Assembly: GCF_009707125.1 (NCBI RefSeq)
Contig: NZ_WLVL01000039.1
Coordinates: 186,001 to 250,000, forward strand
DNA: 64,000 nt
Direction of reading: 5' to 3'
Source: Arsenicicoccus cauae
Lineage (GTDB): Bacteria > Actinomycetota > Actinomycetes > Actinomycetales > Dermatophilaceae
In this document: one piece after another, positions 1 through 8,340 of the stretch
Layout of the letters: every line of letters begins with the position of its first letter
How positions within the stretch are numbered: position 1 is the stretch's first letter
Program-made: the position numbers and the translations under genes
The notes under the pieces: model-generated
Database searches by the model: none
Seen by the model: the letters and a program-made list of their open reading frames with translations, nothing else
Told to the model about the DNA's origin: nothing

Positions 1-2
1 CC

Positions 3-122
3 CTGAAGCGGGACGGGCTGCACGCCGAGCTCGGCGAGCCGGTCGTGGACCTGCACCGGGCGATCAAGGCGGCGCTCGACCCGCACGGAATCATGAATCC
101 CGGCAAGGTCTTTCGCCCCTGA
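3..122 (+). CDS. FAD-linked oxidase, C-terminal end (partial)
   Basis: Only the last 39 codons lie in the window. The tail ends in the motif DPHGIMNPGKVF, which closes the FAD-oxidase C-terminal domain of glycolate oxidase GlcD, D-lactate dehydrogenase and alkyl-DHAP synthase-like flavoproteins; this loop lies near the flavin in the family. The substrate cannot be named from this fragment. The gene reads toward the leftward dienelactone hydrolase gene and the two are separated by about 44 bp with no strong hairpin. Confidence 0.75.
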   Translation: MKRDGLHAELGEPVVDLHRAIKAALDPHGIMNPGKVFRP

Positions 123-166
123 AAGCCTGGCCGAGGCAGCGCTCGGACGAGCCGTCGGGTGACGGT

Positions 167-910
167 TCAGGCCTCGTCGAAGACCTGCAGCAGCGCCTCC
201 CAGTGCCGCGCGGTGGCGCGCTCGTCATACGCAGGCAGGTCACTCATCGTGAACCCGTGCCTGGCGCCGGCATAGATCTCGCCCTCGTAGTCGCAGTCGG
301 CCTCCTCGGCGGCCAGCCGCAGGCGCTCGATCTGCGCGCTCGTCATGCTGGGGTCCTCGTCGGCGAACCCGAAGTAGATCCGCGCCTCCACGTCGGGCAG
401 GACGTGGTGCGGGCTGTCGGGGCCGTCGGTCACGAGGCGTCCGGCGTGGAAGCCGCAGATCGCCGCCACGTCGTCGGGGCACTGCGCCGCCAGCCGCAGC
501 GCCAGGCCTCCCCCCATGCAGTAGCCCACGACGCGCACGTCGTCGTCGGCCACGTCGTCGCGCGCCCGACAGTGCTCGAGGTAGGTCGGGCCGTCGGCCC
601 GCCACCGGTCAGGGGTCAGGCTCGCCAGCAAACCGGTGATGGCCGTATGCCGCTCCTCACCCCGCTCGGCGGCCAGCAGCGAGGGGTCGAGCAACGGCTG
701 CCGCCCCGCGCGGTAGTAGACGTTGGGGGCGAGCACGACATAGCCGTCGTCCGCCAGGCGTTCGGCCATCTCGCGCAGGCGCGGCCGCAGCCCGATGGCG
801 TCCATGATCATCAGCACCGGCGGGTGCGGTCCCTCCTCGGCCGGGCGGGCGAGGTACGCGTCGCACACCCCGTCGGGCATCGGCAGGTCCAGCTCCTCGA
901 ACACGGCCAT
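167..910 (-). CDS. Dienelactone hydrolase family protein
   Basis: A 247-residue cytosolic alpha/beta hydrolase of the carboxymethylenebutenolidase (DLH) type. The nucleophile elbow reads GYCMGG near residue 128, so the nucleophile is cysteine as in true DLHs. The catalytic His lies in ARHGFTMSD near residue 218 and an acidic residue in FADEDPSM near 182. Family members hydrolyse dienelactone or related cyclic esters, but many actinobacterial paralogs have unknown substrates. It is the last gene of a leftward cluster behind two CoA-ester lyases (44 bp gap), which suggests a role in acyl or ring-fission metabolism. The length matches the family. Confidence 0.88.
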   Translation of the reverse strand: MAVFEELDLPMPDGVCDAYLARPAEEGPHPPVLMIMDAIGLRPRLREMAERLADDGYVVLAPNVYYRAGRQPLLDPSLLAAERGEERHTAITGLLASLTPDRWRADGPTYLEHCRARDDVADDDVRVVGYCMGGGLALRLAAQCPDDVAAICGFHAGRLVTDGPDSPHHVLPDVEARIYFGFADEDPSMTSAQIERLRLAAEEADCDYEGEIYAGARHGFTMSDLPAYDERATARHWEALLQVFDEA

Positions 911-925
911 GGTGACAGCCTGTCA
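911..925. promoter_or_regulatory. Perfect inverted repeat at the hydrolase start
   Basis: GTGACAG-C-CTGTCAC is a perfect 7-bp inverted repeat lying directly against the ATG of the dienelactone hydrolase gene. Its position would let a bound dimeric protein, or a hairpin in the mRNA, block translation or transcription entry. No regulator is encoded next to it. It is an operator candidate only. Confidence 0.3.
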
Positions 926-954
926 CGAGCACACCCCGGCAGCACCTCGGCGGG

Positions 955-1836
955 CTAGCTGGCGTCCGCCTCGAGCGCGGTGACCGCCTCGTGCATGGTC
1001 AGCACCCGCCTTGCTGACTCGACGTGGAGGTTCTCGATCATCTTGCCGTTGTAGGTGACGACGCCCGAGCCCTTGCCGTCCTCCCACGCCTGCAGGATGC
1101 CGCGGGCTTCCTCGACGGCCTGCTCTGACGGGGCGAAGGCCTCGTTGGCGCCCGCGACCTGCCCGGGGTGGACCAGGGTCTTGCCGTCGAAGCCCAGCTG
1201 CCGACCCTGGGTGCACTCCGCCAGGAAGCCCTCGGTGTCCTTCACGTCGTTGTAGACGCCGTCCAGGATCACCTTGCCCGCGGCGCGGGCGCCGAGCAGC
1301 GCGAGCCCGAGCCCGGCCAGCAGCGGCTGACGGCCGGGCACGTGCTCGGCATACAGCTCCTTGACCAGGTCGTTGGTGCCCATGACCAGCACGCTGAGCC
1401 GCTCGGACGCCGAGGCGATCTCCTCGACGCGCAGTATCGCGCCCGGGGTCTCGACCATGGCCCACAGCGTGGTCCGCGCGGGGGCCCCGGCGGCCTCCAT
1501 GGCGCCCACGAGCGAGCGCACCTCGTCCGCGGATCCGACCTTGGGCACGACGATCGCGTCGGGCCCGGCCGCGGCGACGGCGCGCAGGTCCTCGTCGTGC
1601 CACGGCGTGCCGATGCCGTTGATGCGGATGGTGAGCTCGCGACGGCCGTACTCCCCCGACCGCGCCGCGTCGCACGCGGCCTCGCGCGCGGCCTCCTTGG
1701 CGTCGGGCGCTACGGCATCCTCGAGGTCCAGGATCAGCGCGTCGCACGGCAGGGTCTTGGCCTTGTCCAGCGCGCGGGCATTGGAGGAGGGCATGTAGAG
1801 GACCGACCGGCGGGGGCGGAAGGCGTTGTCAGCCAC
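955..1836 (-). CDS. HpcH/HpaI aldolase, CitE-like CoA-ester lyase
   Basis: A 293-residue TIM-barrel lyase of the citrate lyase beta-subunit (CitE) family. The N-terminus RSVLYMPSSNARALDKA, the ILDLEDAVAPDAK segment with the metal-site acid, and the downstream KVGSADEV are typical. Such stand-alone CitE proteins cleave or condense acyl-CoA thioesters such as malyl-CoA or citramalyl-CoA; no citDF partners are present, so it is not citrate lyase. The start lies 6 bp after the stop of the larger paralog, so the two are co-transcribed. The exact thioester is unknown. Confidence 0.88.
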   Translation of the reverse strand: MADNAFRPRRSVLYMPSSNARALDKAKTLPCDALILDLEDAVAPDAKEAAREAACDAARSGEYGRRELTIRINGIGTPWHDEDLRAVAAAGPDAIVVPKVGSADEVRSLVGAMEAAGAPARTTLWAMVETPGAILRVEEIASASERLSVLVMGTNDLVKELYAEHVPGRQPLLAGLGLALLGARAAGKVILDGVYNDVKDTEGFLAECTQGRQLGFDGKTLVHPGQVAGANEAFAPSEQAVEEARGILQAWEDGKGSGVVTYNGKMIENLHVESARRVLTMHEAVTALEADAS

Positions 1837-1842
1837 GATGAT

Positions 1843-2955
1843 TCACTTCTCCTGCGCATCGGGCGCGTCGATGGCGGTGGAGGCGGCGCGGGCCTCGGCA
1901 TACGCGCTCCTGAGGTCGGGGTCGATCGCGGCGAGCTGCTCGGCGAGCTCGACCATGACCAGGCACTGCTTGAGCGAGGCGTCGTCCTCCATCTTGCCGT
2001 CGACCATGACGGCGCCGGTGCCGTCGCCCATCGCCTCCTTGACCTGGTAGGCGTGGGCGATGTCCTCGACGGACGGGCTGAAGACGCGCTTGGCGATCTC
2101 GATCTGCTTGGGGTGCAGGGTCCAGGTGCCGACGCAGCCGAGCAGGAAGGCGTTGCGGAACTGGTCCTCGCAGGCCACGACGTCGGTGATGTCCCCGAAC
2201 GGCCCGTAGTAGGCGTAGATCCCGTGCATCGCGCAGGCGTCGACCATGCGGGCGATCGTGTAGTGCCACAGGTCCTGCTGGTAGGTGCTGCGGTCGGCGT
2301 CGATCTGGGAGGTGCCGTCGGCGCCGCGCGGCGGGTCCTGGCGCACGAGGTAGCCCGGGTGGCCGCCGCCGACGCGCGTCGTCTTCATCCGGCGGTCCGC
2401 GGCGAGGTCGGCCGGGCCGAGCGAGATGCCCTGCATGCGCGGGGAGGCGCCGCAGATCTCCTCGACGTTGGCCATGCCGCGCGCGGTCTCGAGGATCGCG
2501 TGGACGAGGATCGGTCGCTGCAGCCCGGCCTTGGCCTCGAGCTGGGCCAGGAGGCGGTCGACGTAGTGGATGTCCTCGGCGCCCTGCACCTTGGGGACCA
2601 TGACCACGTCGAGCTTGTCACCGATCTCGGCGACGAGGGTGGTGACGTCGTCGAGGAACCACGGCGAGTCCAGCGCGTTGAGCCGTGTCCAGAGCTGGGT
2701 CGGCCCGAAGTCGGTCGCCCTGCCGATGTCGACGAGCCCCTGCCGCGCAGCCTCCTTGTTGTCCGCCTTGACGGCGTCCTCGAGGTTGCCGAGCAGGACG
2801 TCGACCTGGCCCGCCATCGCCGGGATCTTGGCCGCCATCTTGGCGTTGCTCGGGTCGAAGAAGTGGATCGCCCGCGACGGTCGGGCCGGGATCTCCCGCA
2901 GGGGGGCCGGGGCACCCACGGCGAGGGGGGTGAAGAAGTCCTTGGCGTTGCGCAT
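1843..2955 (-). CDS. Malyl-CoA/beta-methylmalyl-CoA lyase-like protein
   Basis: A 370-residue HpcH/HpaI aldolase. [43 protein letters not shown] and the long C-terminal extension ([30 protein letters not shown]) match the long Mcl1-type lyases that cleave malyl-CoA to acetyl-CoA and glyoxylate. It is longer than the neighbouring CitE paralog because of this extension. The ATG at 2955 was chosen over upstream in-frame codons because homology begins there and a TAGCGT element lies 7 nt upstream, which suggests a leaderless transcript. It is the first gene of the lyase-lyase-hydrolase operon. Glyoxylate or propionyl-CoA metabolism is likely but inferred. Confidence 0.87.
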   Translation of the reverse strand: MRNAKDFFTPLAVGAPAPLREIPARPSRAIHFFDPSNAKMAAKIPAMAGQVDVLLGNLEDAVKADNKEAARQGLVDIGRATDFGPTQLWTRLNALDSPWFLDDVTTLVAEIGDKLDVVMVPKVQGAEDIHYVDRLLAQLEAKAGLQRPILVHAILETARGMANVEEICGASPRMQGISLGPADLAADRRMKTTRVGGGHPGYLVRQDPPRGADGTSQIDADRSTYQQDLWHYTIARMVDACAMHGIYAYYGPFGDITDVVACEDQFRNAFLLGCVGTWTLHPKQIEIAKRVFSPSVEDIAHAYQVKEAMGDGTGAVMVDGKMEDDASLKQCLVMVELAEQLAAIDPDLRSAYAEARAASTAIDAPDAQEK

Positions 2956-2962
2956 GACGCGG

Positions 2963-2968
2963 ACGCTA
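2963..2968 (-). promoter_or_regulatory. -10 element, lyase operon (leaderless)
   Basis: TAGCGT on the minus strand, 7 nt before the ATG of the malyl-CoA lyase-like gene. This spacing puts the transcription start at or next to the start codon. Confidence 0.5.
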
Positions 2969-3128
2969 GCAGCGAGGGCGGACAGACCGGTATGACGGAC
3001 GCCACTGCCTGGCCCCGCCCGACCGCCCGCGCCCGCCCGACCGCCCGTGCGCCCGTGAGCCCCGGCCGAGGGCTTGTCGGTGCCACCGCCTATCCTGTGG
3101 ACTGCCATCGACCGGGGAGGCTCCACCC

Positions 3129-3848
3129 ATGTCCAGCGAGTCCACGCGCAGCCGCGAGGTCACGGTGCTCGCCGTGCTGCTCGCGGTGGCCGTCGTCATC
3201 ATCGGGATGCTCCTGATGCGTCCGTCCGCGACGACACCCGCACCGTCGTCCGGTGCGCCCTCGGCCGCGGCCAGCACCCGCGGCACGGTCAAGGACACCG
3301 CCCGCCGGCTGCCGGGCGACCCGATGGCGCTCGGCCGGGTCGACGCGCCGGTCGTGATGGTGGAGTACGCCGACTACGCCTGCCCCTTCTGCGCGACGTT
3401 CGCGCTCGAGACCCAGCCCGCGCTGGTCAAGAAGTACGTCGACGCCGGAGTCCTGCGCATCGAGTGGCACGACCTCGTGATCTTTGGCGAGAAGTCCCAG
3501 CGGGCCGCGCAGGCCGCCCGGGCGGCGGGCGCGCAGGGGAAGTTCTGGGAGTTCCACCACGCGCTGTTCGCCGCCTCCCCCGGCTCCGGGCACACCGACC
3601 TCACCGACGACAGGCTCGTCGGCTTCGCCACGGCCGCGGGGGTGCGCGACCTCCCGGCCTTCCACAAGGCCATGACGTCCTCCGCCGTCGAGGAGGCCGT
3701 CGGGCGCGAGACCCAGGTCGCCCGGCAGCTGGGCGCCACGAGCACGCCGGTCTTCGTGATCAACGGCACCCCGGTGGTGGGCGCACAGCCGGCCGAGGTG
3801 TTCACACAGGTCATCGACCGGGCCGCGGCCGCCGCGACGCAGGGCTGA
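3129..3848 (+). CDS. DsbA-family membrane-anchored thioredoxin-fold protein
   Basis: A 239-residue protein with one N-terminal membrane segment (about residues 12-28, [17 protein letters not shown]), a Ser/Ala-rich linker, then a DsbA/thioredoxin_4 domain. The redox centre is CPFC in [11 protein letters not shown], and the cis-proline loop is [12 protein letters not shown]. It should act outside the membrane, forming or isomerising disulfides in exported proteins. The Shine-Dalgarno GGAGG precedes the ATG. The next gene is a CcdA-type membrane reductase 9 bp downstream, so the two probably form an electron-transfer pair. Confidence 0.9.
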   Translation: MSSESTRSREVTVLAVLLAVAVVIIGMLLMRPSATTPAPSSGAPSAAASTRGTVKDTARRLPGDPMALGRVDAPVVMVEYADYACPFCATFALETQPALVKKYVDAGVLRIEWHDLVIFGEKSQRAAQAARAAGAQGKFWEFHHALFAASPGSGHTDLTDDRLVGFATAAGVRDLPAFHKAMTSSAVEEAVGRETQVARQLGATSTPVFVINGTPVVGAQPAEVFTQVIDRAAAAATQG

Positions 3849-3857
3849 GCCGCGCCC

Positions 3858-4706
3858 GTGACGGACGTCGGCCTGCTGGGCGCCCTGCTCGGAGGGCTCC
3901 TCTCGCTGGTCAGCCCGTGCTCAGCGTTGCTGCTGCCGTCGTTCTTCGCCCTTGCCTTCGAGCGCCCGCTGGTGCTGCTGCGCCGCGTGGCCGCGTTCTA
4001 CCTCGGGCTGGTGCTCGTCCTCGCGCCCCTCGGGGCGGGCGTCGGCGCGGTGGGCAGCCTGCTCACCGTCCACCGCACGACCGCGACCCGGGTGGGTGGC
4101 CTGGTCGTCATCGCCCTCGGGCTGCTCATGGCCCTGGGCGGCGGCTTCGAGCTCGGGGCGGCCCAGCGCGCCAAGGGCCGCCTCCACCTCGGGCCGGCCT
4201 CCTCCGCCGTGTCGGTCGTGGCGCTCGGCGCGCTCTACGGCCTGTCGGGATTCTGCTCGGGGCCGTTGCTCGGGTCGATCCTCACCCTGTCGATGACGGG
4301 CGGTTCCCCGGCATACGGCGCCGCGCTCATGACCACCTATGCCGCCGGTATGACGATCCCCCTGGCCGTCCTCGCGCTGCTGTGGGACCGGGCGGGGCTG
4401 CGTGACCGGCGCTGGCTGCGGGGCCGCCCGGTCGCGCTCGGGCCGGTGCGCACGCACACGACGAGCCTGCTCGCCGGCGGCGTCTTCGTGCTGATCGGCC
4501 TGACCTTCGTGCTCAGCGACGGCACGACCCTGCTGCCGGCCCTCACGGACAGCGGCACGCAGCTGGCCTGGCAGTCGAGCGTGCAGGCCTGGCAGGAGCG
4601 GGTCACGGACCTGCACGTGCTGCTCGCCGTCGCGCTCGTCGCGCTGGTCGTGCTGGCGGTGCGGCTCGTGCTCAGCTCGCGCAGGGCCGCGAGACGGTCG
4701 GGATGA
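3858..4706 (+). CDS. CcdA-type cytochrome c biogenesis/thiol transport protein
   Basis: A 282-residue polytopic membrane protein with six or more predicted helices. The two conserved cysteines of the DsbD-beta/CcdA family are visible in SPCSALLLPSF (helix 1) and SGFCSGPLLG (about residue 133). Family members carry reducing equivalents from cytosolic thioredoxin to extracytoplasmic thiols for cytochrome c maturation or disulfide reduction. The start is GTG, 9 bp after the DsbA-like gene. The 3' end overlaps the convergent LytR_C gene by 35 bp. Confidence 0.88.
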   Translation: MTDVGLLGALLGGLLSLVSPCSALLLPSFFALAFERPLVLLRRVAAFYLGLVLVLAPLGAGVGAVGSLLTVHRTTATRVGGLVVIALGLLMALGGGFELGAAQRAKGRLHLGPASSAVSVVALGALYGLSGFCSGPLLGSILTLSMTGGSPAYGAALMTTYAAGMTIPLAVLALLWDRAGLRDRRWLRGRPVALGPVRTHTTSLLAGGVFVLIGLTFVLSDGTTLLPALTDSGTQLAWQSSVQAWQERVTDLHVLLAVALVALVVLAVRLVLSSRRAARRSG

Positions 4707-5523
4707 CCTTGGGCGGCTCCGGGGGGACGGGCGGGACCTGGTCCTTCGGGGTGAGGCCCTTCCACTTCATGCCGAGCAGCAGGTCGACCGTGGCGTCCGC
4801 GCGGTCGTCCCGCAGCAGGGTGCTGCCGGGCACGTGCTGCTGCACGAGCTTGGCGTTCAGGTCGCCGTTCTCGCCGTAGCGGATGACCGCGACCTCGGTG
4901 ACCCACGACTTCTGCGGGTCGGCGGAGACGCCGCCCTGCTTGAAGCCGCGCGCGACCATCTCGCTCATGGTGTTGGTGGCGAGATTCTCGTAGTAGGTCG
5001 TGTTGTAGACGTTGAGGGTGAACTGCCCGGGACGGGCCGGCGGACGCGGGGGGCGGGGCGCGAGACCCTTGAACTCCGTGCCGACCACGACGTCCACGGA
5101 GGTGTCGAAGCGCTCCGTCAGCTCGACCATGCGAGCCCCGGGGACCTGCTGCTGGACGAGCAGGGCCTGGTCGTACCCCCTGCGGCCGTAACGGATCTCC
5201 CCCGCCGGGGTGACCGCCCGCAGCTCGGTGTCGTTGCCCAGCCGACCGGCCCTGAACCCACGCTTGGCCAGCTCGACGTGGACGGGGCCGGCGACGCCCG
5301 ACCGGCCGGAGGCGTTGAGGACGTTGATGACGAAGGACGCGCGCGCGGGCGCGGGGACCACGGTGGGCTGGCAGGCGACCTTCTGCGGGCCGTCCAGCCA
5401 CCCCATGCCGGCGGCGCTGCCCACGCCGGCGGTGGCGATCAGCACGGCGGGGAAGGTCACGAAGGCCGTGACGCGACGGCGACGACGGCGACGCATCCGC
5501 TCTGCATCGGTCAGCTGGTGCAT
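4672..5523 (-). CDS. Membrane-anchored protein with two LytR_C domains
   Basis: A 283-residue protein: an Arg-rich cytosolic N-terminus with seven consecutive arginines, one membrane helix (about residues 18-38), then two LytR_C repeats outside the membrane (SFVINVLNASGRSGVA and FTLNVYNTTYYENLA, each followed by a YG...-QQ-VPG segment and a VDV/VDL strand). LytR_C domains occur with LCP cell-wall ligases, but no LCP domain is present here. The ATG at 5523 was chosen for the GGGGGG ribosome site 8 nt upstream; a longer reading frame would run into the divergent gene. A cell-envelope role is inferred. Confidence 0.82.
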   Translation of the reverse strand: MHQLTDAERMRRRRRRRVTAFVTFPAVLIATAGVGSAAGMGWLDGPQKVACQPTVVPAPARASFVINVLNASGRSGVAGPVHVELAKRGFRAGRLGNDTELRAVTPAGEIRYGRRGYDQALLVQQQVPGARMVELTERFDTSVDVVVGTEFKGLAPRPPRPPARPGQFTLNVYNTTYYENLATNTMSEMVARGFKQGGVSADPQKSWVTEVAVIRYGENGDLNAKLVQQHVPGSTLLRDDRADATVDLLLGMKWKGLTPKDQVPPVPPEPPKVIPTVSRPCAS

Positions 5524-5710
5524 GCCGTTGACCCCCCGGAGTCTCTCGGGACCGGCCCGGCGGCGCGTGCGCGGAACGGTCGGTGGTGCCACAGTGGCGG
5601 GTGTGACGAGACGATTGTCCTGCGCTCCGGCGGCCACGGGAGGGCCTTGCTGACGGCGTGACCATTCCGTGTCCAACTCGTCATCGTCTGTCAATCAAAG
5701 GGGAACTTTG

Positions 5711-6664
5711 GTGGTTGTGGCTCCGCCCTTCGGCAGATCGCTCCTGCCCGGCCAGCGCAGCGTCGTCTGGCTCCACGACGTCGTCGAGGACACCCGCAGC
5801 GTCCTGCTCGAGAGCGACGAGCTCGTCCTCGAGGCACCGAGCTTCGCCCCGGACGGGCGGCACCTGGTCCTCAACGCGGCCGGCCGTCTGCGCACGCTGC
5901 CGCTGACCCGCTCGCTCCACGCCGCGGGACCGCTCACCGAGGTCGACCCCGGCTCGATCCACGACGCCAACAACGACCACCTCGTCTCTCCCGACGGACG
6001 CCACCACCTGCTCACGGCGGACGGTCACGTCTATCGCGTGCCCTGGCAGGGCGGCGAGCCGCGACGCCTCACGCCAGAGTCTGGCGAGGAGCCGCTTCGC
6101 TACTACCTGCACGGCCAGAGCCGGGACGGCCGCGTGCTCGCGCTGACGGTGCTGAGCGGCCGGCTGGGCAGCGGAGACGTCATACGGACCAATGTCGGGC
6201 TGCTGGACCTGGACCGAGGCGAGCTGACCCGGCTCACCGACACCACCGCCTGCGACGGCGTCGAGCTCGGGCCGGGCGGGCCCGGCGAGGGGCACGACGA
6301 CCGGGTGTGGTTCAACAGCGAGCTGCGAGCGACCCGACCCGGCCACTCCCAGGTGTACCGCATGCGCCCCGACGGGAGCGACCTCGAGCAGATCACGTAC
6401 GACGAGCGGGTCAGCTGGTTCCCGCACCCCTCGCCGGACGGGAGGTGGCTCGCCTACCTCGCCTACGAGCCCGGGGTCGAGCAGCACCCGCCCAACCTGC
6501 CCGCGCAGATGCGGCTCCTCGACCTGGCCGACCACCGCGTGGGCACACCCGCCCTGCCGGTCCGGGTGCTCGCCGACATCTTCGGCGGGCAGGGCGCCAC
6601 CAACGTCAACGGCTGGGCGCCGGACTCGCGGCACCTGGCGTATGTCGACCACCCCCGTGGGTAA
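5711..6664 (+). CDS. TolB/WD40-like beta-propeller protein
   Basis: A 317-residue protein made of PD40-type beta-propeller blades: repeated SFAPDGRHLVLNAAG, SPDGRHHLLTADG, PHPSPDGRWLAYLAY and APDSRHLAYV motifs. No signal peptide or membrane helix is evident, so it is probably cytosolic. The GTG at 5711 is preferred over an upstream in-frame GTG because AAAGGGGAA lies just upstream. Related actinobacterial proteins are annotated as TolB-like or oligogalacturonate lyase-like; no catalytic residues can be assigned. It is followed after 9 bp by an SRPBCC protein, so the two are probably co-expressed. Confidence 0.72.
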   Translation: MVVAPPFGRSLLPGQRSVVWLHDVVEDTRSVLLESDELVLEAPSFAPDGRHLVLNAAGRLRTLPLTRSLHAAGPLTEVDPGSIHDANNDHLVSPDGRHHLLTADGHVYRVPWQGGEPRRLTPESGEEPLRYYLHGQSRDGRVLALTVLSGRLGSGDVIRTNVGLLDLDRGELTRLTDTTACDGVELGPGGPGEGHDDRVWFNSELRATRPGHSQVYRMRPDGSDLEQITYDERVSWFPHPSPDGRWLAYLAYEPGVEQHPPNLPAQMRLLDLADHRVGTPALPVRVLADIFGGQGATNVNGWAPDSRHLAYVDHPRG

Positions 6665-6673
6665 GGGGACCCC

Positions 6674-7141
6674 ATGACCGATGACAAGAAGATCACCGTC
6701 CAGCGGACCATCGACGCGTCGGCCAAGGACCTCTTCGACGTCCTGACGCTGCCGTCTCGCCACGCCGAGATCGACGGCTCCGGCTTCGTGCGCAGCGACT
6801 CCAAGGCCGACCGCATCACCGCCAACGGCCAGGTGTTCACGATGAACATGCACGGCGACCACATGGGCGGCGACTACCAGACCGACAACCACGTCACGGG
6901 CTACGTCGACAACAAGCTCGTGGCCTGGCAGACCGCCCCCGCCGGCACCGAGCCCAAGGGCTGGGAGTGGGTGTGGGAGCTCGAGCCGCAGGGCCAGGAC
7001 AGCACCCTCGTGACCCTGACCTACGACTGGAGCAAGGTCACGGACACGCAGCTCCTGCAAAAGATCCACTTCCCGCTCGTCCCGCAGCACGACCTCGAGG
7101 AGTCCCTCGAGAGGCTCGCGGGCGCCGTCGCCGGCAGCTGA
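6674..7141 (+). CDS. SRPBCC (START/Bet v1-like) family protein
   Basis: A 155-residue helix-grip protein. The pattern ITVQRTIDASAKDLFDVLT at the N-terminus, the GDYQTDNHVTGY centre and the SKVTD/LEESLERLAGAV C-terminal helix are typical of the polyketide cyclase/dehydrase-like SRPBCC group. Members bind small hydrophobic ligands in a cavity; the ligand here is unknown. AAGGGGACCCC provides the ribosome site, 9 bp after the beta-propeller gene. Confidence 0.82.
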   Translation: MTDDKKITVQRTIDASAKDLFDVLTLPSRHAEIDGSGFVRSDSKADRITANGQVFTMNMHGDHMGGDYQTDNHVTGYVDNKLVAWQTAPAGTEPKGWEWVWELEPQGQDSTLVTLTYDWSKVTDTQLLQKIHFPLVPQHDLEESLERLAGAVAGS

Positions 7142-7161
7142 GGCGGCGGGCCGAGCGCGTC

Positions 7162-7200
7162 CACCCGGGTGGTCAGCCCTCGCGGCTGACCACCCGGGTG
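7162..7200. terminator. Bidirectional hairpin between convergent genes
   Basis: A perfect 17-bp stem (left arm CACCCGGGTGGTCAGCC) with a 5-nt loop lies just after the SRPBCC gene. It overlaps the last codons of the leftward lipoprotein gene, so that gene carries its terminator within its coding 3' end. No U-run follows. Confidence 0.65.
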
Positions 7201-7619
7201 ATCCGGAGGGGCTTGCCCTGCATGCAGGTCGTCGCGACACCCTTGGCCTCGTGCCCCTCGACGGTCACCCGGTCGCCGACCGCGAGCCCGCCGCCCATGG
7301 GCTGGTAGGTCTCGCCGGTGCCCTGGTCGGTCAGGACCAGGCAGCGGGGCTCGACGCCCTCGGTCACCACGCCGGTGACCCTGAGCGTCGGGGTGGGCTT
7401 GCCGTGGTCCGAGACGTCGGTCGTGGGGACGAGGGGCGAGGTCATGGTGCCTCCCGGGCTGGCGGGGGTGCTGGTGCTGGTCGTGCTGGACGGGCTGGTC
7501 GTGCTGGTGGGGGTGCTTGTCGCCGGGGGCGAGGCCGTGCCGGAGCCGCAGGCGGCGAGGACGAGCAAGAGGATCGCCGTGCCGACGGCGGCAGCGGCAG
7601 GGCGGGTGGGCGTCGTCAT
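7173..7619 (-). CDS. Putative lipoprotein of unknown function
   Basis: A 148-residue exported protein. The N-terminus MTTPTRPAAAAVGTAIL leads into LLLVLAACGSG, a lipobox with Cys24. A Ser/Thr/Pro-rich linker of about 30 residues follows, then a compact C-terminal domain beginning near LRVTGVVTEGVEPRCLVL, reminiscent of small OB-fold extracellular domains, with two further cysteines. A GTG at 7679 overlapping the stop of the upstream gene (GTGA) is an alternative, coupled start, but the ATG at 7619 gives a normal signal-peptide length. No function is recognised. Confidence 0.68.
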   Translation of the reverse strand: MTTPTRPAAAAVGTAILLLVLAACGSGTASPPATSTPTSTTSPSSTTSTSTPASPGGTMTSPLVPTTDVSDHGKPTPTLRVTGVVTEGVEPRCLVLTDQGTGETYQPMGGGLAVGDRVTVEGHEAKGVATTCMQGKPLRITRVVSREG

Positions 7620-7675
7620 ACCTCGTATGACGCCCCGCCGCAGACGGGCGTTCCGGCACGGCGCTCCGACGGGGG

Positions 7676-8323
7676 TCACGCGGTGGGACCGTCGTGGGCC
7701 TCGTCGCCGGGCTGCTCGCCCCCCGCCGGGTCACCCTCCCAGGTCAGGCAGGTCCAGCCGAGGTCAGGCCCGCCCTCGAGCACGATGATGCCGGTGTTGC
7801 TGATGAGCCGGTCGGCGAGGAACTCCCCTGTCAGGTTGGCGCACCGCATCGCGGTCCAGAGCCGCAGCACGGCGCCGTGGCTGACCACGACGGGGCACTC
7901 GGCGCCGGAGTCCGCCACCTCCTTCACCGCCGCGTCGAACCTGCCGAGGACCTCGTGGCCCGACTCCGCGCCCGGCATCGCGGCGTCGAGGTCGCCCCGT
8001 GCCCAGGCATAGAGCACCTCGAGGTAGGTGCGCACCGCCTCGCGGTCCCCCCGCATCTCGATGTCACCCGCGGCGATCTCGCGCAGGTCGTCCAGCTGGA
8101 TCGGCGTGAGGCCGCGAGCGGCCGCGAGCGGCGCAGCGGTCTGATGGGTGCGCATCAGGCTGGAGACGTAGATCGCGTCCACGGGCTCGTGCGCGAGCGC
8201 CGGGACCACGGCCTGCGCCTGCTCGCGGCCCCGGTCGGTGAGGTCCGCCCCGGGACGCGCGGTGTCCAGCAGGCCCGCGACGTTGGACGTGGTCTGGCCG
8301 TGGCGGACGAGGATGAGACGCAT
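7676..8323 (-). CDS. Histidine phosphatase superfamily protein
   Basis: A 215-residue phosphoglycerate mutase-like protein. The phosphohistidine motif is LVRHGQTTSN at the very N-terminus; the second core His lies in VVSHGAVLRLW near residue 155 and the acid in LREIAAGDIE. Family members dephosphorylate small metabolites; SixA/CobC-like or broad phosphatase activity is possible. The ATG at 8323 is preferred over a GTG at 8332 because a TACCGT element sits 7 nt before the ATG. It follows the XRE regulator gene by 17 bp. Confidence 0.85.
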   Translation of the reverse strand: MRLILVRHGQTTSNVAGLLDTARPGADLTDRGREQAQAVVPALAHEPVDAIYVSSLMRTHQTAAPLAAARGLTPIQLDDLREIAAGDIEMRGDREAVRTYLEVLYAWARGDLDAAMPGAESGHEVLGRFDAAVKEVADSGAECPVVVSHGAVLRLWTAMRCANLTGEFLADRLISNTGIIVLEGGPDLGWTCLTWEGDPAGGEQPGDEAHDGPTA

Positions 8324-8330
8324 AGGTCGC

Positions 8331-8336
8331 ACGGTA
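8331..8336 (-). promoter_or_regulatory. -10 element, histidine phosphatase (leaderless)
   Basis: TACCGT on the minus strand, 7 nt before the ATG at 8323. It would place the first transcribed base at the start codon and excludes the upstream GTG as the start. Confidence 0.45.
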
Positions 8337-8340
8337 CAGC

